From contig NZ_AULT01000011.1 in the NCBI RefSeq assembly GCF_000422425.1, positions 62,001 through 126,000 of the forward strand: a stretch of DNA of 64,000 nt, written 5' to 3'. The position numbers were made by a program, and so were the translations under genes. The stretch's first letter is position 1. The number at the start of each line of letters is the position of its first letter. This stretch comes from Oceanospirillum beijerinckii DSM 7166 (GTDB taxonomy: Bacteria; Pseudomonadota; Gammaproteobacteria; Pseudomonadales; Halomonadaceae). The notes beneath the pieces are model-generated. The model worked only from the letters and a program-made list of their open reading frames with translations. It was not told the origin of the DNA and made no database searches. Of the stretch, positions 38,972-48,075 are shown one piece after another.

Positions 38972-39143
38972 GAAACTAACTTTTATATATCTCAATAAAC
39001 AATAGAATGCCCCCTTAACTGAACCTTGATGCCTTGAATAGGTTTGAACCTGGATCTGGACTGGATTAGACCGGGTTGAATTGTATCTATTGCTTGAAGC
39101 CTGGTAAGTATTGGGCTTTGGCGATATAAAAGTGAGCGGAGAA

Positions 39144-39620
39144 ATGGAACAGAAAAAAATAGTCGTGAGATCAGGTTGGGATCGGGCTCGGTATGTCGTG
39201 AGCTTTGAGATTCTGTTACTGATGTGTCTGGCACCAACAGCGGCATTACTACTTGAGCGTGAGGCACTGGATATCGGGGTTCTGGCTGTAATACTGAGCA
39301 TCAAAGCGATGATCATTAACGTAATCTACAACTACTTTTATGATCGCTTTGATATCCGTCGTGGTGTGGTGCCAACCGGGCGTACTACCCGTCAGCGTTT
39401 GATTCATGCCTTAGGCTTCGAAGGTACTTTAACGCTAACCTCACTGCCACTGGTGATGTGGTGGTTGGATATGAGTGTGTTAGAAGCCCTGATGATGGAT
39501 GCCGCGATGATGGCCTTTATCGTGATCTATACCTATGCCTTTACTCTGGTCTATGACAAGCTGTTCCCTGTGATTCAGCCGCATCAGGAAGAGATTATTG
39601 AAGGGGCTCAAATGGGCTGA
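39144..39620 (+). CDS. PACE family multidrug efflux transporter (AceI-like)
   Basis: Proteobacterial antimicrobial compound efflux transporter of 158 residues with four membrane helices in two BTP repeats. The first repeat reads RARYVVSFEILLLMCLAP, with a Glu at 22 in the position of the essential membrane Glu15 of AceI. Next comes VIYNYFYDRFDIRRG; the second repeat includes HALGFEGTLTLTSLP and YTYAFTLVYDKLFP. Family members export biocides such as chlorhexidine and also short diamines. The ATG at 39144 follows GGAG. A frame from 39111 adds 11 unlikely residues. It is divergent from an AceR-like LysR gene. Confidence 0.9.
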   Translation: MEQKKIVVRSGWDRARYVVSFEILLLMCLAPTAALLLEREALDIGVLAVILSIKAMIINVIYNYFYDRFDIRRGVVPTGRTTRQRLIHALGFEGTLTLTSLPLVMWWLDMSVLEALMMDAAMMAFIVIYTYAFTLVYDKLFPVIQPHQEEIIEGAQMG

Positions 39621-39652
39621 CCTCAAGCCTTATTATTATCCTGATGACTCGC

Positions 39653-39682
39653 ATAAACAAAAGGCAGAGCACTGGCTCTGCC
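39653..39682 (-). terminator. Intrinsic terminator after the Hpt/response-regulator operon
   Basis: On the minus strand GGCAGAGC-CAGT-GCTCTGCC (8-bp perfect arms) is followed by TTTTGTTT. It lies between convergent PACE and response-regulator genes and ends the latter. Confidence 0.8.
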
Positions 39683-39717
39683 CTTACTATCTAGCCTTCT
39701 TTCCTGCGTCCCAGCAT

Positions 39718-40821
39718 CTACAACGCACATATCTTGTCGAGGATATCCTTCATCTTATGATCATTTTTTAAGCTGTCTTCATAATAATGCAAAAACTCAT
39801 CGGTCGATTTATTAACAATCTGCAACAGCACTTTCTCCTGGGATTCTGTTAGCCCCCAGTCATCAAAGGCTTTTTGAATATCCATCAGCACATTATCCAT
39901 AATCGCATGAGTGGCTGTTTTATAATTGCTGTACTGTTGGCTACTGTCCATCATCGCCTGCTGGGCTTCAGAGAGCAGGGCTGAGAGCTTAAATTCAGTC
40001 TCCAGTTCATGGATCACTCTGTCAGCCGCTTCAGCAAAGGTGGCGATATAACCCCGATAGCGGTCATTAAGCTCACTATCATCCTGAGGCATATTTTTCG
40101 CCAGAATAGAGATTTTACCGCTACTCATACCGATACGGTTTTCATATTCCAGGGTTTTACCATCGCTGACCAGGCGATTCAGAATCTCTTTCTCCAGGGG
40201 GGATACGGGGTTTTGTCGCGCCGTAAATACATCCCCTTTGGAAAAGCTGACTTTAACGGTGCTGACCAGATGAAACTTCTCCAGGGCATTTACAATGGTA
40301 TTGCCCAACCCGGAAACGGAAGAAACAACAGACAGATCGCGAAAGAAGTCTATCACTACCTCCAGCTCACCGGCAGAGGTCAAAGCAGAATGCGCCGTAA
40401 TGAAAGCGTTATCTTTATCCTGCTGAATACTTTCTCTGAGCTTTTTATTCTCAACCGCTAAACGTACTTTTTGTAACAGCTCATCCGGCGATGCAGGTTT
40501 GACAATATAGTCAGAGCCACCGGCATCATAACCGGACATCTTCTCTTCTGTAGTATCGTGGGCGGAAACAAAAATCACATCAATGGTCTGGGTTTTAGGG
40601 TTCTGCTTTAACTGGCGACAGGTTTGGTAACCGTCCAGTTCTGGCATAGAAACATCTAACAGAATCACATCTGGTTGCTTCGACTCTGCAGCTTCCAGAC
40701 CCATAACCCCATTATTAGCAACAATCACCGAGTAGGCTTTGGACAATGTGGAAAACAGGAATGAGATATCAATAGGAGAGTCATCAATAATCAAAACGGT
40801 GGGGCGTTGATCTTTACTCAT
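39718..40821 (-). CDS. Response regulator with REC domain and unclassified C-terminal helical region
   Basis: A 367-residue protein. The N-terminal receiver domain has Asp13/14 (IIDDSP), the phosphorylation site Asp56 (LLDVSMPELDG) and Lys108 (YIVKPAS). The following ~240 residues have no DNA-binding, GGDEF, EAL or phosphatase motif that I can identify; a long helical section near 255-330 (ELETEFKLSALLSEAQQAMM) suggests a coiled coil. It overlaps the upstream Hpt gene by four bases, so the two probably act in the same phosphorelay. No histidine kinase is nearby, so the donor is encoded elsewhere. Confidence 0.88.
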   Translation of the reverse strand: MSKDQRPTVLIIDDSPIDISFLFSTLSKAYSVIVANNGVMGLEAAESKQPDVILLDVSMPELDGYQTCRQLKQNPKTQTIDVIFVSAHDTTEEKMSGYDAGGSDYIVKPASPDELLQKVRLAVENKKLRESIQQDKDNAFITAHSALTSAGELEVVIDFFRDLSVVSSVSGLGNTIVNALEKFHLVSTVKVSFSKGDVFTARQNPVSPLEKEILNRLVSDGKTLEYENRIGMSSGKISILAKNMPQDDSELNDRYRGYIATFAEAADRVIHELETEFKLSALLSEAQQAMMDSSQQYSNYKTATHAIMDNVLMDIQKAFDDWGLTESQEKVLLQIVNKSTDEFLHYYEDSLKNDHKMKDILDKICAL

Positions 40822-41417
40822 GATTGAGTTCCTGTGTGTTCGACAAGTTGAGCCAGCATCTGTTTGGCCGCTATCACATCGAAAATTCGCATAGTGTCCA
40901 GTAACCGATGTAACTCAGGGTAGTGTTGTGCGGAGACTCGATGGCATAGGTTTTCGACCAGATTCAGGGCCTCTGCATAATCATTATCAAAAGCAATCTG
41001 TGCCAGTTGAATATCACGGTGAATCTCCTGGCGATTCAGCGTTGAGCCAGAGGTCACTATATCCTGCTGTTCCTCCAGTTGTCCTATCGCTTTCTCAATC
41101 TCGACCAGAGTCAAGCGGTGACAATGAGCAAATTCATTTTGCAGCTGGTTAAGCAAAGACACATCCTGATTTTTCAGCGCCAGCTCCAGGGATTTGGCCA
41201 CTTCTGATAACTGATGAGCACCTAAATTGAGGGCCATTCCTTTCATGCTGTGAGCTTTTTTTAGCGCGTCGTCAATATGGTTATTTTCGATCAGACGATC
41301 CATCTGCGAGGGCTCTGCATGATGGGAACGAACAAACTCTTTCAGCACCGCCAGACACAGGGCAGTGTCGTGATTGATGCGCTCCAGAGTGTCCTCAAGG
41401 TTCAGAATTTCCGCCAT
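40818..41417 (-). CDS. Hpt-domain phosphotransfer protein
   Basis: A 199-residue protein with an Hpt helical domain. The phosphoacceptor His56 lies in ALKKAHSMKGMALNLGAHQL, the standard HxxKG pattern. The remaining ~100 residues are helical and match nothing I know. The ATG at 41417 starts MAEILNLEDTLERINHD. The stop overlaps the start of the response regulator (ATGA), so the two form a translationally coupled pair. A perfect 8-bp inverted repeat lies 70-90 bases upstream. Confidence 0.87.
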   Translation of the reverse strand: MAEILNLEDTLERINHDTALCLAVLKEFVRSHHAEPSQMDRLIENNHIDDALKKAHSMKGMALNLGAHQLSEVAKSLELALKNQDVSLLNQLQNEFAHCHRLTLVEIEKAIGQLEEQQDIVTSGSTLNRQEIHRDIQLAQIAFDNDYAEALNLVENLCHRVSAQHYPELHRLLDTMRIFDVIAAKQMLAQLVEHTGTQS

Positions 41418-41720
41418 CGTTGCTTACCTTGCATGATTATTTTGCTGGGGTGAGTCGAGTATATAATAGCTTATTGCCATTTGGCTGATCATGATGTTGA
41501 TCAGCTCAATAAACGCAGAACAGCCTTGTTAATTTGACCTTTAAATAAAGCTGCATGAAAATTACATCTTGATGTAGCCTTTGTAAAGTCAGTGAGGCTT
41601 GATTACCTATAAAAGATAAGGTTTTATGGATTTGTATAGCTTATCTTGGTTGAAATATTGTCTGATTGCCAGCGACAGCTATAGACTTGGCACACTAAAT
41701 AATGGGTTGATCGATGGTAT
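41418..41720. promoter_or_regulatory. Upstream region of the Hpt operon, with two palindromes
   Basis: GCTGATCA-TGATGT-TGATCAGC (41484-41505) and TACATC-TT-GATGTA (41563-41576) are perfect inverted repeats. A TATTAT hexamer near 41462-41467 (minus strand) could be the -10 element. No gene is seen in this 303-base stretch. Confidence 0.4.
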
Positions 41721-43157
41721 TCAGATTCCGCTGATCGGATTATATAACCACAGCGATATACTGGCGGCCAGCCACATCACTACACCATAAGCCAGATTAC
41801 TGCGTAGAATCTGACGGGCGCTGATAAAGTAGCGCCCTCTTAGCGACAAGCTCATACCTGACATGGGACTACAGGCCGTACCGATTGCCCAGCTGGCCAG
41901 AAACACCATCGCCAACAGATCAACCGGTGGTTCAGTAGGCAATAAAATCCCACTGACCGTCGCGATACTGATTACCGGGTGAACACCAATCAAAGACAAC
42001 ACCAACATAGCTAATAGCAACAGACTAATCACAATAGGTGTCAGAGCCGGAATCGGCAGCAAGTGCCCGTAAAGCATAAAGAGGCTGTTTAATCCTGCCG
42101 CCATCGTACCTGCGGTTAAGAACAGTGCCAGCTCGTTCCCCATACGTGCCAGACGATTCTGACTGTGTTGCTGTACTTTTTTCACTAACGGCTGTTTCTG
42201 CCACGCCAGAACCGCAATCGCGGTCAGTGGGGCCAATAGGCTGATTAACTGCAGCACCGATAGCTCTGGTATAAACACACGACCGGCAATGACCGCACAG
42301 GCCAGAAAAGCCGGAAGTATCAGGTTCTTCATACGCATCGGATAGCCGGTGAACTGTTCCGCTTTTGGCCGAAGTTCAAAATAAGTTATCGTAAGAGATA
42401 ATATCGCCAGCGGAATACCGGCTTGCATCAGAGTTAATAGATCGGCACCAGGAGCGTAGGTCAGAGCCACCGCCAGAGCGGCAAAAAAAGGGGACCAAAA
42501 AGCAGCGGCACAAAAACCCCTTGACAAAACCTTAAGCTGACCTTTCTCAATCTCACCAGTACAACAGCCCGGTTGTCCCTTTGCCGAAGCAAAGCGGTCA
42601 CCCATAATAAAAACAATAGAGATATTGATCACGGCACCAAACAGATGCAGACCAACCAGGGTTTGCTTTAGGGCTGATCTTCCCCGTGGTGAGTCCTCTT
42701 CTGCTTCCTGGGTATCGTTACCCGCAATCAAAGAGAGAAAACTGACCGCCATCAGCATAGCGAGAATATAGCTGTTAGAACTCAGTGCCTGAACAATAGA
42801 AACAGTCTCGCCCTGACTATACGCCCACCCCATACCCACCACGCCGACGCCAAACAGCACCTGTGCTTGTTTTTTAGTGCCTGCTGCCAGGTTCTTCCAG
42901 CTTAAAATCAGTGCGCACCACAGCAAGAGCGCAGGCCAGATAATCGCAAGGCCAGTAAAAGGAATGGCGATAATCAGTAATAATGCCAGCACCATTAAAG
43001 CCCCGATGCTTTGGCTGAGTTGAGAGTGGGTCCACTGGGTTATCATAGCTACCTGGCTGACGGAAAAGATCAGGGCATAAAGCCCGAAGCAAATAATCAG
43101 ATGATCAAATATTAGAAGAAGTGCTGATACGATAGAGTCTGGCGCATCATACCTCAC
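41721..43157 (-). CDS. Twelve-helix membrane protein, ion-transporter-superfamily-like
   Basis: A 478-residue inner-membrane protein with about 11-13 hydrophobic helices. The C-terminal block LIGVHPVISIATVSGILLPT and SWAIGTACSPMSGMSLSLRG resembles the re-entrant regions of IT-superfamily carriers (DASS, ArsB, TRAP-DctM), but no family match is certain. A soluble loop at about 185-205 contains GQPGCCTGEIEKG, with a Cys-Cys pair that could bind a metal. The start is a GTG at 43157 and is uncertain. It is divergent from trmA. The substrate is unknown. Confidence 0.7.
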   Translation of the reverse strand: MRYDAPDSIVSALLLIFDHLIICFGLYALIFSVSQVAMITQWTHSQLSQSIGALMVLALLLIIAIPFTGLAIIWPALLLWCALILSWKNLAAGTKKQAQVLFGVGVVGMGWAYSQGETVSIVQALSSNSYILAMLMAVSFLSLIAGNDTQEAEEDSPRGRSALKQTLVGLHLFGAVINISIVFIMGDRFASAKGQPGCCTGEIEKGQLKVLSRGFCAAAFWSPFFAALAVALTYAPGADLLTLMQAGIPLAILSLTITYFELRPKAEQFTGYPMRMKNLILPAFLACAVIAGRVFIPELSVLQLISLLAPLTAIAVLAWQKQPLVKKVQQHSQNRLARMGNELALFLTAGTMAAGLNSLFMLYGHLLPIPALTPIVISLLLLAMLVLSLIGVHPVISIATVSGILLPTEPPVDLLAMVFLASWAIGTACSPMSGMSLSLRGRYFISARQILRSNLAYGVVMWLAASISLWLYNPISGI

Positions 43158-43279
43158 GTCAAGGATGCGTCAATCTGTAAATAACGATAAATTCTGCCCG
43201 TAGACACTTGCTGGCTTGAGCTAAACTGATTTCCTGTTATGCTCTGCGCCCTTGAAGATTTCTGTTCCGAGGTTAACCC

Positions 43280-44380
43280 GTGCCCTTACCTGTCGTCGCT
43301 CCCGAAAAATACGCTGAACTGTTGGACGAAAAAGCACAGCGCATCCGTGCCCAGTTTGCTGAGTTTAATCCGCCTGAGCTGCAGGTGTTTGACTCCCCTG
43401 ACAGTCACTACCGTATGCGTTCTGAGTTTCGGGTTTGGCACCAGGGCGACGAGACCTACTATGTGATGTTTGATATCGGTGAAGATCCGAAAAAAGATCG
43501 TAAAACCGTGCGTATGGATCAATTCCCTGTCGCCAGTAAACTGATCAATAAGCTGATGCTGGATGTGATGGAAGCAGTAAAAGGTGAGCCTGAACTGCGC
43601 CGTAAGCTGTTCCAGGTGGAGTTTCTGACCAGTCTGTCCGGTGAAGCCCTGATTACCATGATCTACCACCGCGCATTGGGTGAAGAGTGGGAAGCCCTGG
43701 CTCGTGAGCTGCAGACCAAACTGAACGCCAGCATTATCGGTCGTAGTCGCAAACAGCGTATTGTATTGGATAAAGACTATGTGATTGAGTCCTTAAAAGT
43801 GGGCGAGCGCACACTGGAATATCAGCAGGTGGAGAACAGCTTTACCCAACCTAATGCCGTGGTGTGTGAAAAGATGCTGGCCTGGGCAGTTGAGTCTACC
43901 CAAGGTATCGGCGGTGATCTGGTTGAACTGTACTGCGGTAACGGCAACTTTACCCTGGCGCTGGCTGAGAACTTTGATCACGTTGTAGCTACTGAGATCT
44001 CTAAGACCTCGGTAAAATCCGCTCAGCTTAATATTGAGCGTAACGGTATCAGCAATGTGCAGGTAGCGAGGGTTTCCAGTGAAGAGTTTAGCGATGCGTT
44101 AGCGGGTAAAACCGAGCTGCGTCGTTTAAGCGAAATGGATCTGGATAGCAAAAACTTCACCACCGTACTGGTTGATCCGCCTCGTGCAGGCTTGGATGAT
44201 GCGACGGTGGAGCAGGTAGCCCAGTACGATAATATTGTTTATATCTCCTGTAACCCGGATACCCTGTACGACAATCTGAAAGCACTGAGCAAAACCCACC
44301 GTATTGAGCGTTTTGCTATGTTTGACCAGTTCCCGTATACCCATCATGTAGAGAGCGGTGTGTTCCTGGTGCGTAAGTAA
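43280..44380 (+). CDS. trmA: tRNA (uracil54-C5)-methyltransferase TrmA
   Basis: Makes ribothymidine at position 54 of the T loop in tRNAs from S-adenosylmethionine. The 366 residues match E. coli TrmA in length. Signatures are the SAM-binding LVELYCGNGNFTLALA (about 214-229), VDPPRAGLD (about 296-304) and the catalytic cysteine in YISCNPDTL (about 321-329). Start GTG at 43280 with GAGG upstream; an ATG does not fit. A strong terminator follows. Confidence 0.95.
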   Translation: MPLPVVAPEKYAELLDEKAQRIRAQFAEFNPPELQVFDSPDSHYRMRSEFRVWHQGDETYYVMFDIGEDPKKDRKTVRMDQFPVASKLINKLMLDVMEAVKGEPELRRKLFQVEFLTSLSGEALITMIYHRALGEEWEALARELQTKLNASIIGRSRKQRIVLDKDYVIESLKVGERTLEYQQVENSFTQPNAVVCEKMLAWAVESTQGIGGDLVELYCGNGNFTLALAENFDHVVATEISKTSVKSAQLNIERNGISNVQVARVSSEEFSDALAGKTELRRLSEMDLDSKNFTTVLVDPPRAGLDDATVEQVAQYDNIVYISCNPDTLYDNLKALSKTHRIERFAMFDQFPYTHHVESGVFLVRK

Positions 44381-44407
44381 TCTTCCTGCTTTGCTTCTGT
44401 CATATAT

Positions 44408-44441
44408 AAACAGCCCCGATAGTGATATCGGGGCTGTTTTT
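44408..44441. terminator. Strong hairpin terminator between trmA and batD
   Basis: AAACAGCCCCGATA-GTGA-TATCGGGGCTGTTT, 14-bp arms, followed by TTG on the plus strand. It sits between convergent trmA and the bat operon and probably works for trmA, and in part for the opposite strand. Confidence 0.88.
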
Positions 44442-44461
44442 GTCTCAGGCCCTGTTAGGTT

Positions 44462-46210
44462 TTATTGAGGATACAAAGGTGCCAGGCCTAGTGGCTTTGT
44501 CTCTTTTTCCGGCTTAATCTGTTTTACGATTTTAGCCAGCTCTTTACCCTGCCAGCTTTTCGCATTGGCTTGTGGGCCATACAGTGCAGCCTGTAGTTCA
44601 TTTATAGCCTGCGTAAATGCGATATCAAGACCGGGGGGTAATTGAGGTGTTTCAAGCTGCTTCCATTGCTGCCAGATCTGCCAGGCTTTTTCAGCATCGT
44701 TTTGCTGGCAAGCGGTGGTCATCGCCTTACGAAAAATATCCTGCTCTTGTTGCAGTCCTTGGTTTTTAGCGGACAGTGGACTTTTCTGCTCCGTGAGCAA
44801 GTGACCCAGGCGTTTAATCTGTTGCTGTTGTCGCCATAGAAGAGCTATCAGAAAGAGGCTCACAGCAGAGATGGCGGCGGTGATATGAGGCCAGTAACCC
44901 GCTGAAAATTGAGTTTGGATCACGGGTGTCGCCTGACTTGTGGCTGCAGCTACTGGCGGTGCAGGTTGAGTCTCGACTTGATTAGGGTCTGCCTGAATGG
45001 AGAGTTGCAAACTGTTTAAGTTGACGTATTCCAATTGATCCTTTTCAACATTCCACCAGGGAATCGATATTTCTGGCAGGGTTAAGGTGCCTGGCTGAGT
45101 CGGGATCAAGGCTATATTCAGGCTTTGTTGGCCAAGGATACCGCCATCCAACATGGTATCTTCCTGTGTCGGTTGCTCAGGGTACTGGCGTACCTGATCC
45201 GGTAAGCTTAGCTTCAGTGGCGGTAGCTGAGCGGCGGTTAAGCCCTCTGCTTTCAGCTGCAGGGTGCGGGTTAATGGTGAGCCTGCCTGCCATTGGCTAA
45301 AGTCGCCGCTCCATTGCTCAGACAGTGTCAGTTTATTGGCCGGTAACCAGGTGTGACCCTGAGGGAAGCTGTCTGGAATCGGTTTGACGTTGATACTGTG
45401 TTCAGGACTTTGAATACGGATATGTTTCAAGCCGCCCAGAGAGTAGCGATTCTGTTGACGAATACGACCACTAAAGGTCTGTGCCGGGAAGCTGAGTACA
45501 CCGCTTTTTTGCGGATAGATGGCAAAACGCCACTCTGCAACGTTGTAGAGTCGGCCGCTGACACGGGCTTCATAGTCGCGGCGATTACCCAGCTGCAATT
45601 GTAGAGCATCTTCCAGTTCTAAATCGGTCAGGCCATGGTCTGAGATAGACGTGGCGTAATAGAGGCGTAGGGTATAGATCAGCTGCTGTTGGACATAGAT
45701 GCTACCTTCCTGGTCAATTTCACTATCCAGAAAAACATCGGCACTTTCTTCGCTGTTCACCGGGGCGCTGCTGACCTGGAGTGTGATAGGTTCACTCTTT
45801 TCACCGTCCAGTGTAATGGCCGGGATGGTAAGTTCGCCGTTACGTTTGGGCAGCAGAGTGATTTCCCATAGCTTTTCACTACGATTTTGTCCGTTAATAA
45901 TCTGGATATTGGTGCGCACCTGCTGGGTAAGAATTTCGAAGTCTACAGACAGGTCTCGCAGGTCAGGTTGCTCCAGGCTAATCACATCATCAGAGCGGAT
46001 AAATAATGTGAGACTCTCATTTTCCGCTAATTGAGTTCGATCAACGGTCACTTCAATAGCAGCCAGAGCTTGCGCGCTAAATACCAGAGTCAATATTAAG
46101 CTGATACTGAGCAGTAATCGCTGAAGGCCGAGGGCGAACATTTGAGTTAAACATGTTCTATTTAAAGGGGAGCAATTTAATAGGGTGTGTGCAATCGATA
46201 CGATTACCAT
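44462..46210 (-). CDS. batD: BatD family protein
   Basis: Last gene of the moxR-bat operon. The 582 residues have a signal peptide (LLLSISLILTLVFSAQALA), a long beta-rich periplasmic region (IEVTVDRTQLAENESLTLFI and repeated immunoglobulin-like segments), a membrane helix near 445-465 and a cytoplasmic tail with Q-rich helices. BatD proteins are large surface-exposed partners of BatA/B and influence stress tolerance, but the mechanism is unknown. The ATG at 46210 has a strong site (GGAAGGAAGAG) and overlaps the batB stop; a later ATG at 46141 begins closer to the signal peptide. Confidence 0.85.
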   Translation of the reverse strand: MVIVSIAHTLLNCSPLNRTCLTQMFALGLQRLLLSISLILTLVFSAQALAAIEVTVDRTQLAENESLTLFIRSDDVISLEQPDLRDLSVDFEILTQQVRTNIQIINGQNRSEKLWEITLLPKRNGELTIPAITLDGEKSEPITLQVSSAPVNSEESADVFLDSEIDQEGSIYVQQQLIYTLRLYYATSISDHGLTDLELEDALQLQLGNRRDYEARVSGRLYNVAEWRFAIYPQKSGVLSFPAQTFSGRIRQQNRYSLGGLKHIRIQSPEHSINVKPIPDSFPQGHTWLPANKLTLSEQWSGDFSQWQAGSPLTRTLQLKAEGLTAAQLPPLKLSLPDQVRQYPEQPTQEDTMLDGGILGQQSLNIALIPTQPGTLTLPEISIPWWNVEKDQLEYVNLNSLQLSIQADPNQVETQPAPPVAAATSQATPVIQTQFSAGYWPHITAAISAVSLFLIALLWRQQQQIKRLGHLLTEQKSPLSAKNQGLQQEQDIFRKAMTTACQQNDAEKAWQIWQQWKQLETPQLPPGLDIAFTQAINELQAALYGPQANAKSWQGKELAKIVKQIKPEKETKPLGLAPLYPQ

Positions 46211-48060
46211 GCTTCTCTTCCTTCCGGTAAACGCTGATTTCTTAAGCTGGATTGGTATTCAAATTTACGTCGTAAAAGCCCTGCAGGATCATCGGGTACA
46301 CGGCGTAGCCACTGTTCCAGGGAATGATCTTCTTCACTTTTTGCTTCAGAAGGCTCGCCGTTGTTTTGTGTATTGTGTCCCTGCGCATCCTGTTCCTGGG
46401 CGCTTTGGGAGCGCTGTTCGTCTTGTGCTCCAGTGCGATCCCTTTGCTGTTGCTCGTGGTCCTGACCTTCCTGCGCGCTTTGCTGTTCTGGCTGATTCTG
46501 CTGCGTGCTGCTCTGGGCTTCTGAGCCTGTGCCGTTTTGTCGCTGATCTTGTTCAGAACGCGTCTGTTGCCCTTGGCTTTGTTCTGAAGGGTTTTGCTCG
46601 GAGGCGTTTTGCTGGTCTGTATTTTGTGAACCCCCTTGTTGGCTATCTTGTTGGTTATCTTCTTGCTGATCCTGAGAGTTATCTTGTGACTGATTCTGCT
46701 GCTGGTTTTGTTGTTGTAAAATTTTTTCTACCAACTGGCTGTTGTGTTGGGCATCCCTGTGTTCAGGATTTTGCTTCAGAGCCTGAGCATAGGCCTCAAG
46801 TGCTTGCTGATATTCTCCCTGTTGTGCGAGGGCGTTGCCACGATTGTAGTGGCTATCAGCACTGTTATCCTGACCGTAAGCTTCTACAGCTTTATCGTAT
46901 TGACCATTACGGTAGTAAGCGCTGCCCTGCCAGGCGGGGTCACTCATCAGCTGGCTGGCTTTGCCGTAGTCCTGTTGCTCGAATGCCTGCTCACCTTCGA
47001 TTTGCGCCTGTTCTGATTCACTCAACCAGAAGGCATAGCTGGGCTTAGGTGTACCGAGCATGAAGAGTAAAGGTAGCACCATCAGCCAGCCGCGACGAAA
47101 TGCCAGCGCCGCTAATGGCAGTACGGGCAATAAGAACCAGTGTCCTTGTTCGATCCATAGTGGCACCTGAGCTTCGGCCTCTTTGAGCGCCGGATTGATG
47201 GCGACTTCTGCCAGCAAGTAATCCAAGTCACTATTATCCAGTTGCATATGACTGAGACGGGCAGAGGTTTGCTCTTGAAGGTTGTGTAGTGGTGTCATAT
47301 CCAATTGGCTGATAATGACGCTGCCTTTGTTATCTTTGACAAAACTCTGATCTCCCAGAGGAATTGGTGCCCCTTCTGCAGTGCCAACGGCCAGAATACT
47401 CAGTTGAACATCTTTATTAAGCTGTTTTCTGATGCCTTTTAATGCCGCTTCGTCCAACCCGTCTGTTACCAGAAGAATACGACCTTTCTGGATACCCGCT
47501 TGGCGCATCAGTTGTTGTGCCTGACCGATACCAGCTTCTGCAGCACTGCCCAGTTTGGGCATCAATGCGGGTTCCAGTGCGGGTAGCAGGTTGCGAATAG
47601 TGGCGGTGTCAGAGGTGAGAGGGGTTGCGGTATAAGCATCGCCTGCGTAAACCACTAACCCGGTCAAGCCTTCCTTGCGCTGCTCTAATAGATCCATCAG
47701 TTTAAGTTTGCTGCGTTGGGCTCGGTTGGGTTTAATATCTTCTGCCAACATAGATAGCGACATATCCAGTACGATCACCAGCGCATCCTGCTTGCTGAAT
47801 ACTGGACGGGATTGTTGACTCCAACTGGGCCCGGCCAGGGCAAAAATCAGTAAGATAATGGATAGAACAATCCAGGGGATATAGTTGGACTCTTCTTTAG
47901 GTGCCTGCAGCAGTTTAGCTTGCAGGTCAGCCCGCATTCTACCCCGCCAGGGGTTAGCGGTATGGCGGAATTTCAGATACCACACGACCTGTATAAGCAG
48001 GACGGGGATCAGTATCAGGGCCCAGGGACGGGCAAAGTGAAAGCTATCTAACAGCTCCAT
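46204..48060 (-). CDS. batB: BatB/BatC fusion: VWA plus TPR protein with Gln-rich tail
   Basis: A 618-residue membrane protein. Two N-terminal helices are followed by a VWA domain with the MIDAS motif DMSLS (Asp99) and VTDGLDEAALKGI. Two further helices near 300-335 precede TPR motifs (QGSAYYRNGQYDKAVEAYGQ, GNALAQQGEYQQALEAYAQA). The tail of ~160 residues is dominated by Gln, Asn, Ser, Glu and Asp. This combines BatB and BatC roles, common in gammaproteobacteria. The ATG at 48060 is used rather than a TTG four codons earlier. It overlaps batD. Confidence 0.9.
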   Translation of the reverse strand: MELLDSFHFARPWALILIPVLLIQVVWYLKFRHTANPWRGRMRADLQAKLLQAPKEESNYIPWIVLSIILLIFALAGPSWSQQSRPVFSKQDALVIVLDMSLSMLAEDIKPNRAQRSKLKLMDLLEQRKEGLTGLVVYAGDAYTATPLTSDTATIRNLLPALEPALMPKLGSAAEAGIGQAQQLMRQAGIQKGRILLVTDGLDEAALKGIRKQLNKDVQLSILAVGTAEGAPIPLGDQSFVKDNKGSVIISQLDMTPLHNLQEQTSARLSHMQLDNSDLDYLLAEVAINPALKEAEAQVPLWIEQGHWFLLPVLPLAALAFRRGWLMVLPLLFMLGTPKPSYAFWLSESEQAQIEGEQAFEQQDYGKASQLMSDPAWQGSAYYRNGQYDKAVEAYGQDNSADSHYNRGNALAQQGEYQQALEAYAQALKQNPEHRDAQHNSQLVEKILQQQNQQQNQSQDNSQDQQEDNQQDSQQGGSQNTDQQNASEQNPSEQSQGQQTRSEQDQRQNGTGSEAQSSTQQNQPEQQSAQEGQDHEQQQRDRTGAQDEQRSQSAQEQDAQGHNTQNNGEPSEAKSEEDHSLEQWLRRVPDDPAGLLRRKFEYQSSLRNQRLPEGREAW

Positions 48061-48075
48061 GGCATTACCCAATAA

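Noticed and set aside
38930-39316. 128-codon minus-strand frame over the LysR-PACE region
   Set aside because: It overlaps the PACE gene on the opposite strand and the promoter region; the predicted protein is low-complexity Ser/Thr/Tyr.
46185-47048. 287-codon plus-strand frame
   Set aside because: Antisense to batB/C, including the Gln-rich tail, whose codon bias keeps stops out of the opposite strand. No recognisable protein.
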